A DNA stretch of 64,000 nucleotides from Catellatospora vulcania (lineage in GTDB: Bacteria > Actinomycetota > Actinomycetes > Mycobacteriales > Micromonosporaceae). The position numbers were made by a program, and so were the translations under genes. Shown here piece by piece: positions 25,605 through 33,864 of this stretch. Numbering within the stretch: position 1 is the stretch's first letter; every line of letters starts with the position of its first letter. The stretch is taken from NCBI RefSeq assembly GCF_009720385.1, contig NZ_ML769301.1, positions 310,001 to 374,000 on the forward strand. Reading direction: 5' to 3'. Below the pieces are notes generated by a model. The model ran no database searches, was not told the DNA's origin, and saw only the letters and a program-made list of their open reading frames with translations.

Positions 25605-26474
25605 ATGCAGGTCTTTCTACAAACGTTCATCGGCGGGATGAGCCTCGGCGCGATCTACGCACTCGTGGCACTGGGCTTCTCGCTCGTCTTCCGCACGATG
25701 GGCCTGGTCAACTTCTCGCACGGCAACGTCGTGATGATCGGGGCGTATCTGGCCTCGACGTTCTACCTCTCCACGAAGCTGCCTTTCGCGCTGGCCATGG
25801 TCCTCGCCGTCGGCGGCACCGGGCTCATCGGCGTGATCATCGAGCGGGTGCTGCGCCCGCTGGAGAACAAGGACTTCGACCTCATGCTGATCGGGACCAT
25901 CGGGTTCGGCATCGTGCTCGAAGCCCTCGCGATCATCATCTGGGGCGCGACCGGCAACGCCGTGCCCAACCCGGTCGCCAGCGCGCCGCTACAGCTGTTC
26001 GGGCTGCGGATCCGCACGTACGACCTGGTGGTGCTCGCGATCGCGGCCACCGCCGCCGTGCTGCTGGTCTTCTTCCTGCAGTCCACCAAACGCGGCGCGG
26101 CGATGCAGGCCGTCGCGATGGACCACGAGGCCGCCACGGCCGTCGGCATCCACGTCGGACGCAGCAACGCCCTCGCGTTCATGCTCGGCGCGGGCCTGGC
26201 CGCGCTCGCCGGGGGACTGGTCGGCCCGCTGCTCTACGTCAACCCGACGATGGGCGGCGCGCTGGGCATCAAAGGCTTCGCCGCCGCGATCCTCGGCGGC
26301 TTCGGCAGCATCCCCGGCGCGATCGTCGGCGGCTTCGCGATCGGCGTGCTCGACGCGTTCACCGCGGGCCACTTCCAGGGCTACTCGGAGCTGGTCACCT
26401 TCCTGGTCTTCACCGTGGTCATCATGATCCGGCCCACCGGCATCTTCGGCGAGAGGACGGTGAACCGCGCGTGA
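25605..26474 (+). CDS. Liv-type ABC transporter permease (LivH-like)
   Basis: Integral membrane permease of 289 residues with about eight hydrophobic helices. Family signatures: IGGMSLGAIYALVALGFSLV at the N-terminus, GLVNFSHGNVVMIGAY, GAAMQAVAMDHEAATAVGIH (cytoplasmic coupling loop) and GFAAAILGGFGSIPGAIVGG. It pairs with the permease half of the next gene to form the channel. Its stop overlaps the next start (GTGA, 26471-26474). Confidence 0.92.
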   Translation: MQVFLQTFIGGMSLGAIYALVALGFSLVFRTMGLVNFSHGNVVMIGAYLASTFYLSTKLPFALAMVLAVGGTGLIGVIIERVLRPLENKDFDLMLIGTIGFGIVLEALAIIIWGATGNAVPNPVASAPLQLFGLRIRTYDLVVLAIAATAAVLLVFFLQSTKRGAAMQAVAMDHEAATAVGIHVGRSNALAFMLGAGLAALAGGLVGPLLYVNPTMGGALGIKGFAAAILGGFGSIPGAIVGGFAIGVLDAFTAGHFQGYSELVTFLVFTVVIMIRPTGIFGERTVNRA

Positions 26475-28288
26475 AGCTGCGTGTCGCGGGCATCGCGGTG
26501 CTGGCAGTCCTCGCCTGGCTGCTGCCCTACCAGCTCGACTCCTATCTGATCCACGTGGCGAACGTGGTCATCATCTTCGCGATCCTGGCCATCGGCCTGG
26601 GCCTGGTCATGGGCATCGCCGGGCAGATCAACCTCGCCCAGATCGCGCTGTTCGGCGTCGCCTCCTACGCCACGGCCATCCTGACCACGCGGGCCGGGTT
26701 CGGCTTCTGGACGGCCGCCGCGCTGGCCATGCTCATCGTGGCCGCGATCGGCCTGCTGATCGGCACCCCGGCGCTGCGTATGCAGTCGCACTACCTCGGC
26801 ATCGTCACCCTCGGCCTGGCCCTGGCGCTGACCAACTGGGTCACCAACGCCCACATCGCCGGCGGCGCCGAGGGCATCACCGGCATCCCCGCCCCGGCGC
26901 TGCCCGGCATCGACCTGCGCAACGACTACTTCTTCTACTACCTGGAACTGATCGTGTTCGGGCTCGCGCTGGCCTTCGGCCTGTTCGTGGTGCGCACGCC
27001 GCTCGGGCGCAAGATGCGGGCCATGCGTGACGACTCCCTGGCCGCGGGCGCGGTCGGCGTGGAGGTGCCGCAGCTGCGGATGACGGCGTTCTTCCTGGCC
27101 AGCATCTACGGCGGCGTCGCGGGTGTGCTGTACGCCGGTCTCATCCGCTACGTCGCACCGGAGACGTTCAGCATCGCGAACATGTTCCTGCTGCTCGCCA
27201 TGGTGATCATCGGTGGGCGGCAGAGCCTGGTCGGCTGCGTCGTCGGCGCGATCGCGCTGTCCGTGCTGCGCGAGGTGCTCGTCGACTACCCGACGTACGC
27301 GCAGGTGGCCTACGGCGCCGTCGTGGTGCTCACCGTCGTGTTCGCGCCCACCGGGCTCGCGGGCCTACCCACCCGAGCCCGCGGGCTCCTGCAGCGTTGG
27401 GGCTGGCTGCGGCGGGACACCGGCACGCCGCCCAAGCTCGGCGACTTCCGGCCGTACGACACGGTCGAGCGCCCGGCCGAGCAGGTGATCCTGCGCATCG
27501 ACGACGTCAGCATGCACTTCCGCGGCCTCAAGGCCCTGCAGGAGGTGACCATGGAGATCACCGCAGGGGAGATCCGGGGCATCGTCGGCCCGAACGGCTC
27601 CGGCAAGACCACCCTGTTCAACGTGGTCAGCGGCCTGTACCGGCCCACCGCCGGCCGGGTCTGGCTGGGGGAGCGGGACATGACCGCCGCCCGCCCGCAC
27701 ACCCTGGCCCGCGCCGGCGTCGCCCGCACGTTCCAGAACCTGCGGCTGTTCCCGCTGCTGACCGTGCGCGAGAACCTGCTCGTCGCACTCGACCAGACGT
27801 CCGTGCTCGGCAACTGGCGGTACGCGCTGTGGCAGCCGGGCGTCTGGCGGCACGACCGCGCCCTGCGCAGACAGGCCGACGAGCTGCTCGACCGCTTCGG
27901 GCTCACCGCCTTCGCCGACGCCGCACCGGGCGAGCTGCCCTACGGCACGCAGCGGCGCGTCGAGATCGCCCGCGCGATGGCCCGCCGGCCCCGCCTGCTG
28001 CTGCTCGACGAACCCGCCGCCGGCCTCAACGGCGAGGAGGTCCGCCAGCTCAGCGAGATCGTGCGGTCCATCCGCTCGACCGGCGTCACCGTGGTGCTCA
28101 TCGAGCACAACATGGGCCTGGTCATGTCGCTGTGCGAGCGGGTCACCGTCTTCGCCGGCGGCCGCGTCATCGCCGACGGCACACCGGCCGAGGTGGCGCG
28201 CGCGCCGCAGGTGGTCGAGGCATACCTGGGCGACTCCGCCATGTCTGAGGACGTGCCGGTCGCCACCCCGACGGAGGCGAAGCGATGA
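26471..28288 (+). CDS. Fused Liv-type permease and ATPase (LivM-LivG fusion)
   Basis: Protein of 605 residues that joins two usually separate subunits. Residues 1-300 are a LivM-like permease with about nine membrane helices, including LGLVMGIAGQINLAQIALFG and RAMRDDSLAAGAVGVEVPQL. Residues 335-595 are a LivG-like ATPase with Walker A GPNGSGKTT (about 373-381), Q-loop RTFQNLRLF, the altered signature LPYGTQRRVEIARAMA, and Walker B RLLLLDEPAAGL. Such fusions exist in some actinobacterial importers, as I recall. GTG 26471 overlaps the previous stop; the 3' end overlaps the next gene (ATGA, 28285-28288), so the three genes are coupled. Confidence 0.9.
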   Translation: MKLRVAGIAVLAVLAWLLPYQLDSYLIHVANVVIIFAILAIGLGLVMGIAGQINLAQIALFGVASYATAILTTRAGFGFWTAAALAMLIVAAIGLLIGTPALRMQSHYLGIVTLGLALALTNWVTNAHIAGGAEGITGIPAPALPGIDLRNDYFFYYLELIVFGLALAFGLFVVRTPLGRKMRAMRDDSLAAGAVGVEVPQLRMTAFFLASIYGGVAGVLYAGLIRYVAPETFSIANMFLLLAMVIIGGRQSLVGCVVGAIALSVLREVLVDYPTYAQVAYGAVVVLTVVFAPTGLAGLPTRARGLLQRWGWLRRDTGTPPKLGDFRPYDTVERPAEQVILRIDDVSMHFRGLKALQEVTMEITAGEIRGIVGPNGSGKTTLFNVVSGLYRPTAGRVWLGERDMTAARPHTLARAGVARTFQNLRLFPLLTVRENLLVALDQTSVLGNWRYALWQPGVWRHDRALRRQADELLDRFGLTAFADAAPGELPYGTQRRVEIARAMARRPRLLLLDEPAAGLNGEEVRQLSEIVRSIRSTGVTVVLIEHNMGLVMSLCERVTVFAGGRVIADGTPAEVARAPQVVEAYLGDSAMSEDVPVATPTEAKR

Positions 28289-29034
28289 GCATCGACACCG
28301 ACTCGCCCGCCACCGCCACCACCGGCGCGGACTTCACCGTCGAAGGGCTGACCGTCCACTACGGCGGGGTGTGCGCGGTCAACGGGATCAGCCTCACCGT
28401 GCCCGCCGGGCGCTCGGTCGGCCTGATCGGCGCCAACGGCGCGGGCAAGACCTCCGCGTTGCGGGCGCTGATGGGCCTCGTGCCGCGCAAGGTGAGCGCC
28501 GTCCGGTTCGGCGACACCGACCTCGCCCGGGTCAAGGCCCGCGACATGGTCCGCCACGGCATCGGCTACGTGCCCGAGGGCCGCCATGTCTTCGTCGGCC
28601 TGCCCGTCGAGAAGAACCTGCTGCTCGGCGCGTACGCCCGGCCGTGGGACGCGGCGACCAGGGCGAGCCTCGCCGAGGTGTACGAACTGTTCCCGGTGCT
28701 GGAGGAGATGAAGGACCGGTTGGCCGGCGCGCTGTCCGGCGGCCAGCAGCAGATGCTCGCCATCGGCCGGGCCCTGATGTCGCAGCCGAAGCTGCTCCTG
28801 CTCGACGAGCCGTCCATGGGCCTGTCCCCGAAACTCGTCGAGACCATCCTCGCCGTGCTGCAACGGCTCAAGGGCCAGGGCCTGAGCATGCTGCTGGTGG
28901 AGCAGAACGCCAAGCTGACCTTCGAAGCGACCAGTACCTGCCTGGTGATGGAGCACGGCGAGGTGGTGCTGTCCGGGACGTCGGCGGAACTGTCCCACGA
29001 CGCCCGGGTCCGGAAGATCTACCTCGGCCTGTGA
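28285..29034 (+). CDS. Liv-type ABC transporter ATPase (LivF-like)
   Basis: ATP-binding subunit of 249 residues. Walker A GANGAGKTS, signature LSGGQQQMLAIGRAL, Walker B KLLLLDEPSMGLSP and H-loop-equivalent LLVEQN are all present, along with the LivF-specific GYVPEGRHVF. A 20-residue Thr/Ala-rich leader precedes the domain. It completes the importer: one binding protein, two permease units and two ATPases. The operon ends at the hairpin 29037-29078. Confidence 0.92.
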   Translation: MSIDTDSPATATTGADFTVEGLTVHYGGVCAVNGISLTVPAGRSVGLIGANGAGKTSALRALMGLVPRKVSAVRFGDTDLARVKARDMVRHGIGYVPEGRHVFVGLPVEKNLLLGAYARPWDAATRASLAEVYELFPVLEEMKDRLAGALSGGQQQMLAIGRALMSQPKLLLLDEPSMGLSPKLVETILAVLQRLKGQGLSMLLVEQNAKLTFEATSTCLVMEHGEVVLSGTSAELSHDARVRKIYLGL

Positions 29035-29036
29035 CC

Positions 29037-29078
29037 CGCCGGCCGGCCGGACCCCGCTGCGGGCCCGGCCGGCCGGCG
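29037..29078. terminator. Convergent terminator between LivF and three-domain gene
   Basis: A perfect 14-bp stem built of GGCC-type units (29037-29050 pairs with 29065-29078) around a 14-base loop. It starts three bases after the ATPase stop and ends one base before the stop of the opposing gene, so it can serve both strands. Confidence 0.75.
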
Positions 29079-29079
29079 C

Positions 29080-31845
29080 TCAGCGTGTTTCGGCCAGGTG
29101 CGCGGCGTCGAGATGGTCGCGGGTCGCCGCGAGCGCCATCCGGGCGTACTCCTTGGCCCCCACCTGCGCCACCAGCGTCGCCCGCGGGATCTCCAGCGCG
29201 TACGGGATCCCGGCGGGCAGTGCGGCCAGGATGCCGCGCACGTCGATGCCGCCCTCGCCGGGGAACAGGCGCTCGAACCGGGCCGTGTGGATCAGACCCT
29301 CGTTCGTGGTCGGCACGGCCGACGGCGCGTCGCAGACGTGCGCGAAGTGGAACCACTCGGCGGGCAGTTCCCGCAGCTGCGCCACACTGGAGCCCGATCG
29401 GGCGAAGTGCAGCAGATCGACCAGCAGGCCCGCGTTGGGCTGGTCCGCCGCACGCAGCACCCGGGCCGCCTCGGCCAGGTCCGGGGTCTCCGTCCAGGAC
29501 GGGAACTCCAGGTCGACGGTCAGGCCGAGCGGCCGGGCCATCTCGCACAGCAGCGCGAACCGGTCTATCTTGCGGGCCCGGTCGGGGTCCGGCAGCTGCG
29601 TGATCACGTGCCGGGCGCCGAGCTCGGCCCCGGCCTCCAGGAACCGCTGCAGCTCCCGCGGGTCGTCGTGCGGGCTGATCCGGGCCAGCTCGATGTCGAG
29701 CACCTCGATGCCGGTCGCGGCCAGGCGCACCTTCGTCGTGCGCATCAGCGCCGGATCGGTGGCCAGCGGATAGTGCGGCTCCTGCGGAGTGACCCGGTTG
29801 AGCCGCAGCCCGACGTACCGGTATCCGGCCGCGGCGGCGGCTTCGACGAGATCCGGCGGAGCCAGGCTCAGCGCCGTGAGGTGCGCCAGCGAGTAGTCGC
29901 GCCGGCGGTCGTCGCGCGGCTCGCTGTCGCGCAGGGCGATCAGGCGACGCAGCCGGTGCGCCGCCATCCGCACGGGGGCGCTGGCCGGTGCGCCGTAGCC
30001 GGCGTACCCGTCGATGCGCTGCACCACCTCGAAGAAGACGCGCGAGCCGAGCATCTCGGTGTAGAAGTGCAGGTACTCGCCGTGCTCGTCGCGGTCGTAG
30101 AGGATCGAGTGCTCGCGCATCGCGGCGAGCAGCTCCGGCGGCGGCGCGAGCCGGGCGTCCAGGTCCTCGTAGTAGTTCTCCGGGATCCGCAGCAGCGGCG
30201 CGCCCAGCGCCCGCATGGCCCTGGCACTGGCGATCACGTCATCGCTGGCGAACGCGATGTGCTGCGGGCTGGCGACCGCAGGGGCCCAGTCGCCGCGGCG
30301 CAACGGCGCGGTGTTGAGCATGATCCGGATCTGGCCGTCGCCGTCGACGGCAGCCCGGCTGCGGATCAGCCCGAACGGCGCGGCGAGCTCGGTGGCGCCG
30401 CCCGAGCGCAGGCCGAGCACCAGGCTGTAGAAGAGCACCACCTGGTCGAAGTCGTCCACGGACTCGGTCAGCGACACGTAGTCGGTCCCGGTCACCAAAC
30501 CGTTCGGGCGGGGCGACCGGCCGGTGGGGCTGAAGTCGGCCAGCCAGCCGCCGCTGTCCGAGGCGTCGCGGCAGAAGAACACCGCCGTGCCGTCCGGAGC
30601 CGCCACCGAGCTGAGTTCGGCCTCGTCGGGACGCCGGATGCGGGGCAGCACCGGGGCCAGCAGGCGTACGGCCCGCTGCGTCGACGCGGCCGGGTCGGTG
30701 CTCTCCACGGCGAGCGCGCAGATGGCCGCCGTGCCGGGCGCGACGGTGCGCTGCGGCTCGAAGTTGAGCAGCACCCGGGCGCTGCCCTGCTGCCACAGCT
30801 GCACGGGCTTGGAACGGTGCTGTCCGGTGTGGGCGAACCCCAGCGCGGCCAGCGTGCTCGCCACGCCGGGGCCGGAGACGGAGTCGACCGCCAGCTCGGT
30901 GAAGACATGGCCGCCGAGCCGGGGCGCGGGCGGCAGCCCGGTCATCCGCAGCCGCTCGCGCACCGCGGCCGGGCCGTGCGTGCTGACGAGTTCCTGCAGG
31001 CTCAGCAGGGAGCGCATGCCGTCGATGGCCGCGTGCCGGGGATCGGCCTGGCGGTACACGTCGTTGAAGACCTCAAGGGACAGCGGGCCGTCGTATCCGG
31101 TGCTGAGCACGTGCCCCACGAAACCGGTCAGGTCGAACGTGCCGAGGCCGGGGAACAGCCGGTGATGCCGGCTCCACTCGACCAGGTCAGGGCGTAGGTG
31201 AGGGGCATCGGCCAGCTGCAGGTGGAAGATCTTCTCGCCCGGCACGACACGGATGCCGGCCGGATCGCCGCCGCGGGAGAGCACGTGGAAGCTGTCCAGG
31301 CACAGGCCGAGTGCGGGATGGCCGGCATGCCGCACGATGCGCCAGGCGTGCTGGTACGTGTCGACGAACCTGCCCCACGCCAGCGGCTCGTAGGCGATCC
31401 GTTTGCCTCGCTCGGCGGCCATGGCGGCGAGCTGGTGCAGCTGCTCGGCGGCGAGGTCGTCGTCGTCCACGCAGTCGGCCGACTCCGAGGAGCTGACCAG
31501 CATCGTGTCGGCGCCGAGCTGGTCCATCAGGTCGAACTTGCGTAACGCGCGGCGCAGGTTGGCCCGGAAGACGTCCGGCGGGACGGCTTCGAGGTCGCGG
31601 AACGGCTGGTAGGCCACGATCGACAGCCCGCGGCGGGCGCACTCCTGGCCGACCCGCTGCGGCGACCACGGCGAGGCGATGAGGTCGTTCTCGAAGATCT
31701 CGATCCCGTGGAAGCCGGCCGCCGCCGCTGCCGCCAGCTTGTCCTCCAGCGTGCCGGACAGACAGCCGGTGGCGATGGCCGGGCGGGGCGCTGGGCGCGG
31801 CCGCTCGGCGGTGTCCGTTGTGGATCGCCTGTCGGGGGTGAGCAT
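29080..31845 (-). CDS. Three-domain 3-dehydroshikimate-dehydratase-like / HPPD-like / TIM-barrel fusion
   Basis: Protein of 921 residues. Residues 22-290 form an AP-endonuclease-type TIM barrel like 3-dehydroshikimate dehydratase, with metal ligands apparent at Glu153 (YEPLAW), Asp184 and His187 (LCLDSFHVL), Gln210 (HLQLAD) and Glu258. Residues 310-640 are 4-hydroxyphenylpyruvate-dioxygenase-like, as in bifunctional QuiC proteins; of the iron ligands His529 and Glu606 remain, but the first is Tyr456. Residues 645-921 form a second barrel of the same superfamily, with Glu780, Asp810, His813, His833/His836 and Glu885. Bifunctional relatives are about 600-650 residues, so the third domain is extra. 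It would turn 3-dehydroshikimate or an analogue into an aromatic or ring-opened product. Divergent from the TetR gene. Confidence 0.83.
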   Translation of the reverse strand: MLTPDRRSTTDTAERPRPAPRPAIATGCLSGTLEDKLAAAAAAGFHGIEIFENDLIASPWSPQRVGQECARRGLSIVAYQPFRDLEAVPPDVFRANLRRALRKFDLMDQLGADTMLVSSSESADCVDDDDLAAEQLHQLAAMAAERGKRIAYEPLAWGRFVDTYQHAWRIVRHAGHPALGLCLDSFHVLSRGGDPAGIRVVPGEKIFHLQLADAPHLRPDLVEWSRHHRLFPGLGTFDLTGFVGHVLSTGYDGPLSLEVFNDVYRQADPRHAAIDGMRSLLSLQELVSTHGPAAVRERLRMTGLPPAPRLGGHVFTELAVDSVSGPGVASTLAALGFAHTGQHRSKPVQLWQQGSARVLLNFEPQRTVAPGTAAICALAVESTDPAASTQRAVRLLAPVLPRIRRPDEAELSSVAAPDGTAVFFCRDASDSGGWLADFSPTGRSPRPNGLVTGTDYVSLTESVDDFDQVVLFYSLVLGLRSGGATELAAPFGLIRSRAAVDGDGQIRIMLNTAPLRRGDWAPAVASPQHIAFASDDVIASARAMRALGAPLLRIPENYYEDLDARLAPPPELLAAMREHSILYDRDEHGEYLHFYTEMLGSRVFFEVVQRIDGYAGYGAPASAPVRMAAHRLRRLIALRDSEPRDDRRRDYSLAHLTALSLAPPDLVEAAAAAGYRYVGLRLNRVTPQEPHYPLATDPALMRTTKVRLAATGIEVLDIELARISPHDDPRELQRFLEAGAELGARHVITQLPDPDRARKIDRFALLCEMARPLGLTVDLEFPSWTETPDLAEAARVLRAADQPNAGLLVDLLHFARSGSSVAQLRELPAEWFHFAHVCDAPSAVPTTNEGLIHTARFERLFPGEGGIDVRGILAALPAGIPYALEIPRATLVAQVGAKEYARMALAATRDHLDAAHLAETR

Positions 31846-31969
31846 CTGGGTCTCCCTCGCGGCATGAACGTACCGGATAGTTACTTATACACTCGCCGGG
31901 ACGAACGGGGAAGGTCCGGCGCCCGAACCGCACTGGCTACAGTGGGCGTCGACGGAGAAGGGAACCCAG

Positions 31970-32623
31970 TTGGCCGCACAGTCGCCTGAAGCCACCACGG
32001 TGCCGTCGGTGCGCGACGCCGACCGGACCAGGACCGAGATCCTCGACGTCGCCACCCAGGAGTTCGCCGACAAGGGCTACACCGGAGCCCGGGTGGACGA
32101 GATCGCCGCCAAGACCCGTACCACCAAGCGGATGATCTACTACTACTTCGCCGGCAAGGAGCAGCTCTACATCGCCGCCCTGGAACGTGCGTATACGGGC
32201 ATCCGCGCGCTGGAGCAGCAGCTCGACGTCGACCACCTGGACCCGGCCGAGGCGATCCGGCAGCTGGCGGCGCTGACCTTCGACCACCACGAGGCGCATC
32301 CGGACTTCATCCGCCTGGTCAGCATCGAGAACATCCATCGCGCCCAGCACCTGATCCGCTCGGACATCCTCCCCGGCCTGGCCGATCCGGCGCTGAACGT
32401 GCTCACGCGCATCCTGGAGCGCGGCCGCTCCGCCGGGCGGTTCCGCGACGACGTGGATCCGGTCGACATCCACATGGTGATCAGCGCGTTCTGCGTGTTC
32501 CGCACCGCCAACCGGTACACCTTCAATGCCATCTTCCAGCGCGACATGCTCGACCCGGCGCGGCGCGAGCACTACCGCACGATGCTCGGCGACCTGGTGC
32601 TGGAATACCTGACCGCGCGCTGA
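31970..32623 (+). CDS. TetR-family transcriptional regulator
   Basis: Regulator of 217 residues. The helix-turn-helix lies at about 25-75: RTEILDVATQEFADKGYTGA, then VDEIAAKTRTTKRMIYYYFA and GKEQLYIAALERAY. The C-terminal helices form the ligand domain (VSIENIHRAQHLIRS, MVISAFCVFRTANRYTF). A TTG at 31970 is accepted as start because GGAG and AAGGGAA lie 7-15 bases upstream and no other start precedes the HTH. It is divergent from the three-domain gene with a 124-base gap, so it probably represses that gene and itself; the inducer may be a pathway intermediate. It forms the right edge of the island. Confidence 0.87.
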   Translation: MAAQSPEATTVPSVRDADRTRTEILDVATQEFADKGYTGARVDEIAAKTRTTKRMIYYYFAGKEQLYIAALERAYTGIRALEQQLDVDHLDPAEAIRQLAALTFDHHEAHPDFIRLVSIENIHRAQHLIRSDILPGLADPALNVLTRILERGRSAGRFRDDVDPVDIHMVISAFCVFRTANRYTFNAIFQRDMLDPARREHYRTMLGDLVLEYLTAR

Positions 32624-32647
32624 CCGCAGGCTGGTCGGAGGGCGGGT

Positions 32648-33085
32648 TCAGCTGACGCAGAACTCGTTGCCCTCCGGGTCGTGCATGACCACGTAGTAGA
32701 AGGGGTCGTCGGGGTCGTCGCCGGTGGTGCGCCGCACGACCTGCGCGCCTGCCGTCACCAGCTCGGCCACCTTGGCGTCCACGATCTCGATCCGCTGCGC
32801 CAGGCCCAGCGTGTCGTCGCGGCCGGTGGGGTAGAGGTCCAGGTGCACCCGGTTCTTGCCGCCCTTGCCCTCCGGCACCTGCTGGAACCACAGCGGCGGG
32901 CGCAGCCCTTCCGGGTCGAACAGGCGGTTGCCGAATGCGGCCGCGTCGCCCAGCCGCCGCCGGTAGTGCCTGTGCCAAGGATGCGGGCCGTCGGGCGGAA
33001 CCGGCCGGTAGCCCAGCGCTGCGGCCCAGAAGTCGGCGAGCCGCCCCGGATTGTTCGCGTCGATCGTAAGCTGCCAGAACACCAC
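32648..33085 (-). CDS. VOC-family protein
   Basis: Protein of 145 residues, GTG start. It follows the common actinobacterial glyoxalase-like pattern: QLTIDANNPGRLADFWAAAL opens module 1; PEGKGGKNRVHLDLYP and MHDPEGNEFCVS carry the conserved His and Glu positions of module 2. Function unknown. It converges on the TetR gene with a 24-base gap and no obvious terminator. Confidence 0.8.
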   Translation of the reverse strand: MVFWQLTIDANNPGRLADFWAAALGYRPVPPDGPHPWHRHYRRRLGDAAAFGNRLFDPEGLRPPLWFQQVPEGKGGKNRVHLDLYPTGRDDTLGLAQRIEIVDAKVAELVTAGAQVVRRTTGDDPDDPFYYVVMHDPEGNEFCVS

Positions 33086-33138
33086 GGCCAGACGCTACAC
33101 CCGCGCACGGCCCCGGCGCGGCAGCGGGTTGGATCACG

Positions 33139-33168
33139 TTGGCGCCGACCGTCACGATCAACTAGGGT
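33139..33168 (+). promoter_or_regulatory. Putative promoter TTGGCG-N18-TAGGGT
   Basis: A -35-like TTGGCG (33139-33144) and a -10-like TAGGGT (33163-33168), 18 bases apart, lie 65 bases upstream of the lipoprotein start at 33234. Confidence 0.4.
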
Positions 33169-33233
33169 GCGCGATGCCATCCACTTTGTCCGGACGGCAC
33201 CCCGCCAGTGTGCACCGTCGAGGAGTATTCCGT

Positions 33234-33761
33234 ATGCGCCGTACCGCCGTCTCCGTGCTGCTGGCCGTCGTCGTGGCGAGCGCCGCCGCCTGCGGTGACG
33301 AGGCCGAGCCGCAGGCCGCGCCGTCCGTTGTCCCGGCGAGTGGCATCCCCGCGAGCGCCGCCCCGGCGACCAGCGCAGCGGCGGGTGTGGTGGGGAGCAT
33401 CGCGTTCGCCTGCGAGGCCGCCGACGGCCTGTACGCCACCCTGAACAAGCAGTCGCAGGCGCACATCCAGCGCGGCTTCGAAGCGGAGAAGCGGGGCGAC
33501 ACGGCGACTGTGGCCAAGGAGCTGGCGGCGCTTAATCCGATGTTCCTCGCCGTCTCGGCGAAGTTCGGCGAAGCCGCCGACCGGGTGGCCGACGACGAGG
33601 TGAAGTTTGCGCTGAGCGAGCTCGCCGACGCGGCGTCGACGGCGTCGTCGTTCACCACGTTCCGCGAGTTCGGGGCCATGCAGCAACTGACGGTCTCCGC
33701 CGAGTTGGTGCTCATCCGCAAGTGCCGCTACTCCGGGTACAAGATGGTCAATCTGGTCTGA
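33234..33761 (+). CDS. Putative exported lipoprotein
   Basis: Protein of 175 residues. ATG 33234 follows GAGGAG (33220-33225). The signal MRRTAVSVLLAVVVASAAAC ends in a weak lipobox (AAAC), then comes a Pro/Ala/Ser-rich linker (about 20-48) and a helical domain (about 50-175) with two Cys (IAFACEA and LIRKCRYS) and regular amphipathic helices such as DEVKFALSELADAASTASSF. No family recognised. It stands alone, before an AT-rich gap and the diguanylate cyclase gene. Confidence 0.68.
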   Translation: MRRTAVSVLLAVVVASAAACGDEAEPQAAPSVVPASGIPASAAPATSAAAGVVGSIAFACEAADGLYATLNKQSQAHIQRGFEAEKRGDTATVAKELAALNPMFLAVSAKFGEAADRVADDEVKFALSELADAASTASSFTTFREFGAMQQLTVSAELVLIRKCRYSGYKMVNLV

Positions 33762-33864
33762 TAATTAGTGCTTTGTCCAGATAACAATTATATGAGTGAT
33801 TTGCCCCATGTGAGTGGGTAGGGCATTCTGGGGACGAAGGCTGCGGTGTTCGAAGGCGGTCCGT

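Noticed and set aside
22214-25630. Open frame of 1138 codons on the minus strand
   Set aside because: It lies antisense to the aldehyde dehydrogenase, ThDP enzyme and binding-protein genes. It is Arg/Gly/His-rich without any recognisable motif, as expected from GC bias.
29098-31197. Open frame of 699 codons on the plus strand
   Set aside because: Antisense to the three-domain fusion gene, which has conserved metal ligands in the other frame.
17746-31873. Heptamer AACGTAC in three intergenic regions of the island (17746-17752, 20913-20919 minus strand, 31867-31873)
   Set aside because: At this base composition about three occurrences are expected by chance in 64 kb on both strands, and the flanks do not match. 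A candidate TetR site at most.
33173-33240. ATG at 33173, five bases after TAGGGT, as a leaderless start
   Set aside because: It is out of frame with the lipoprotein, whose own ATG has a good ribosome site. The TAGGGT is kept as a promoter element only.
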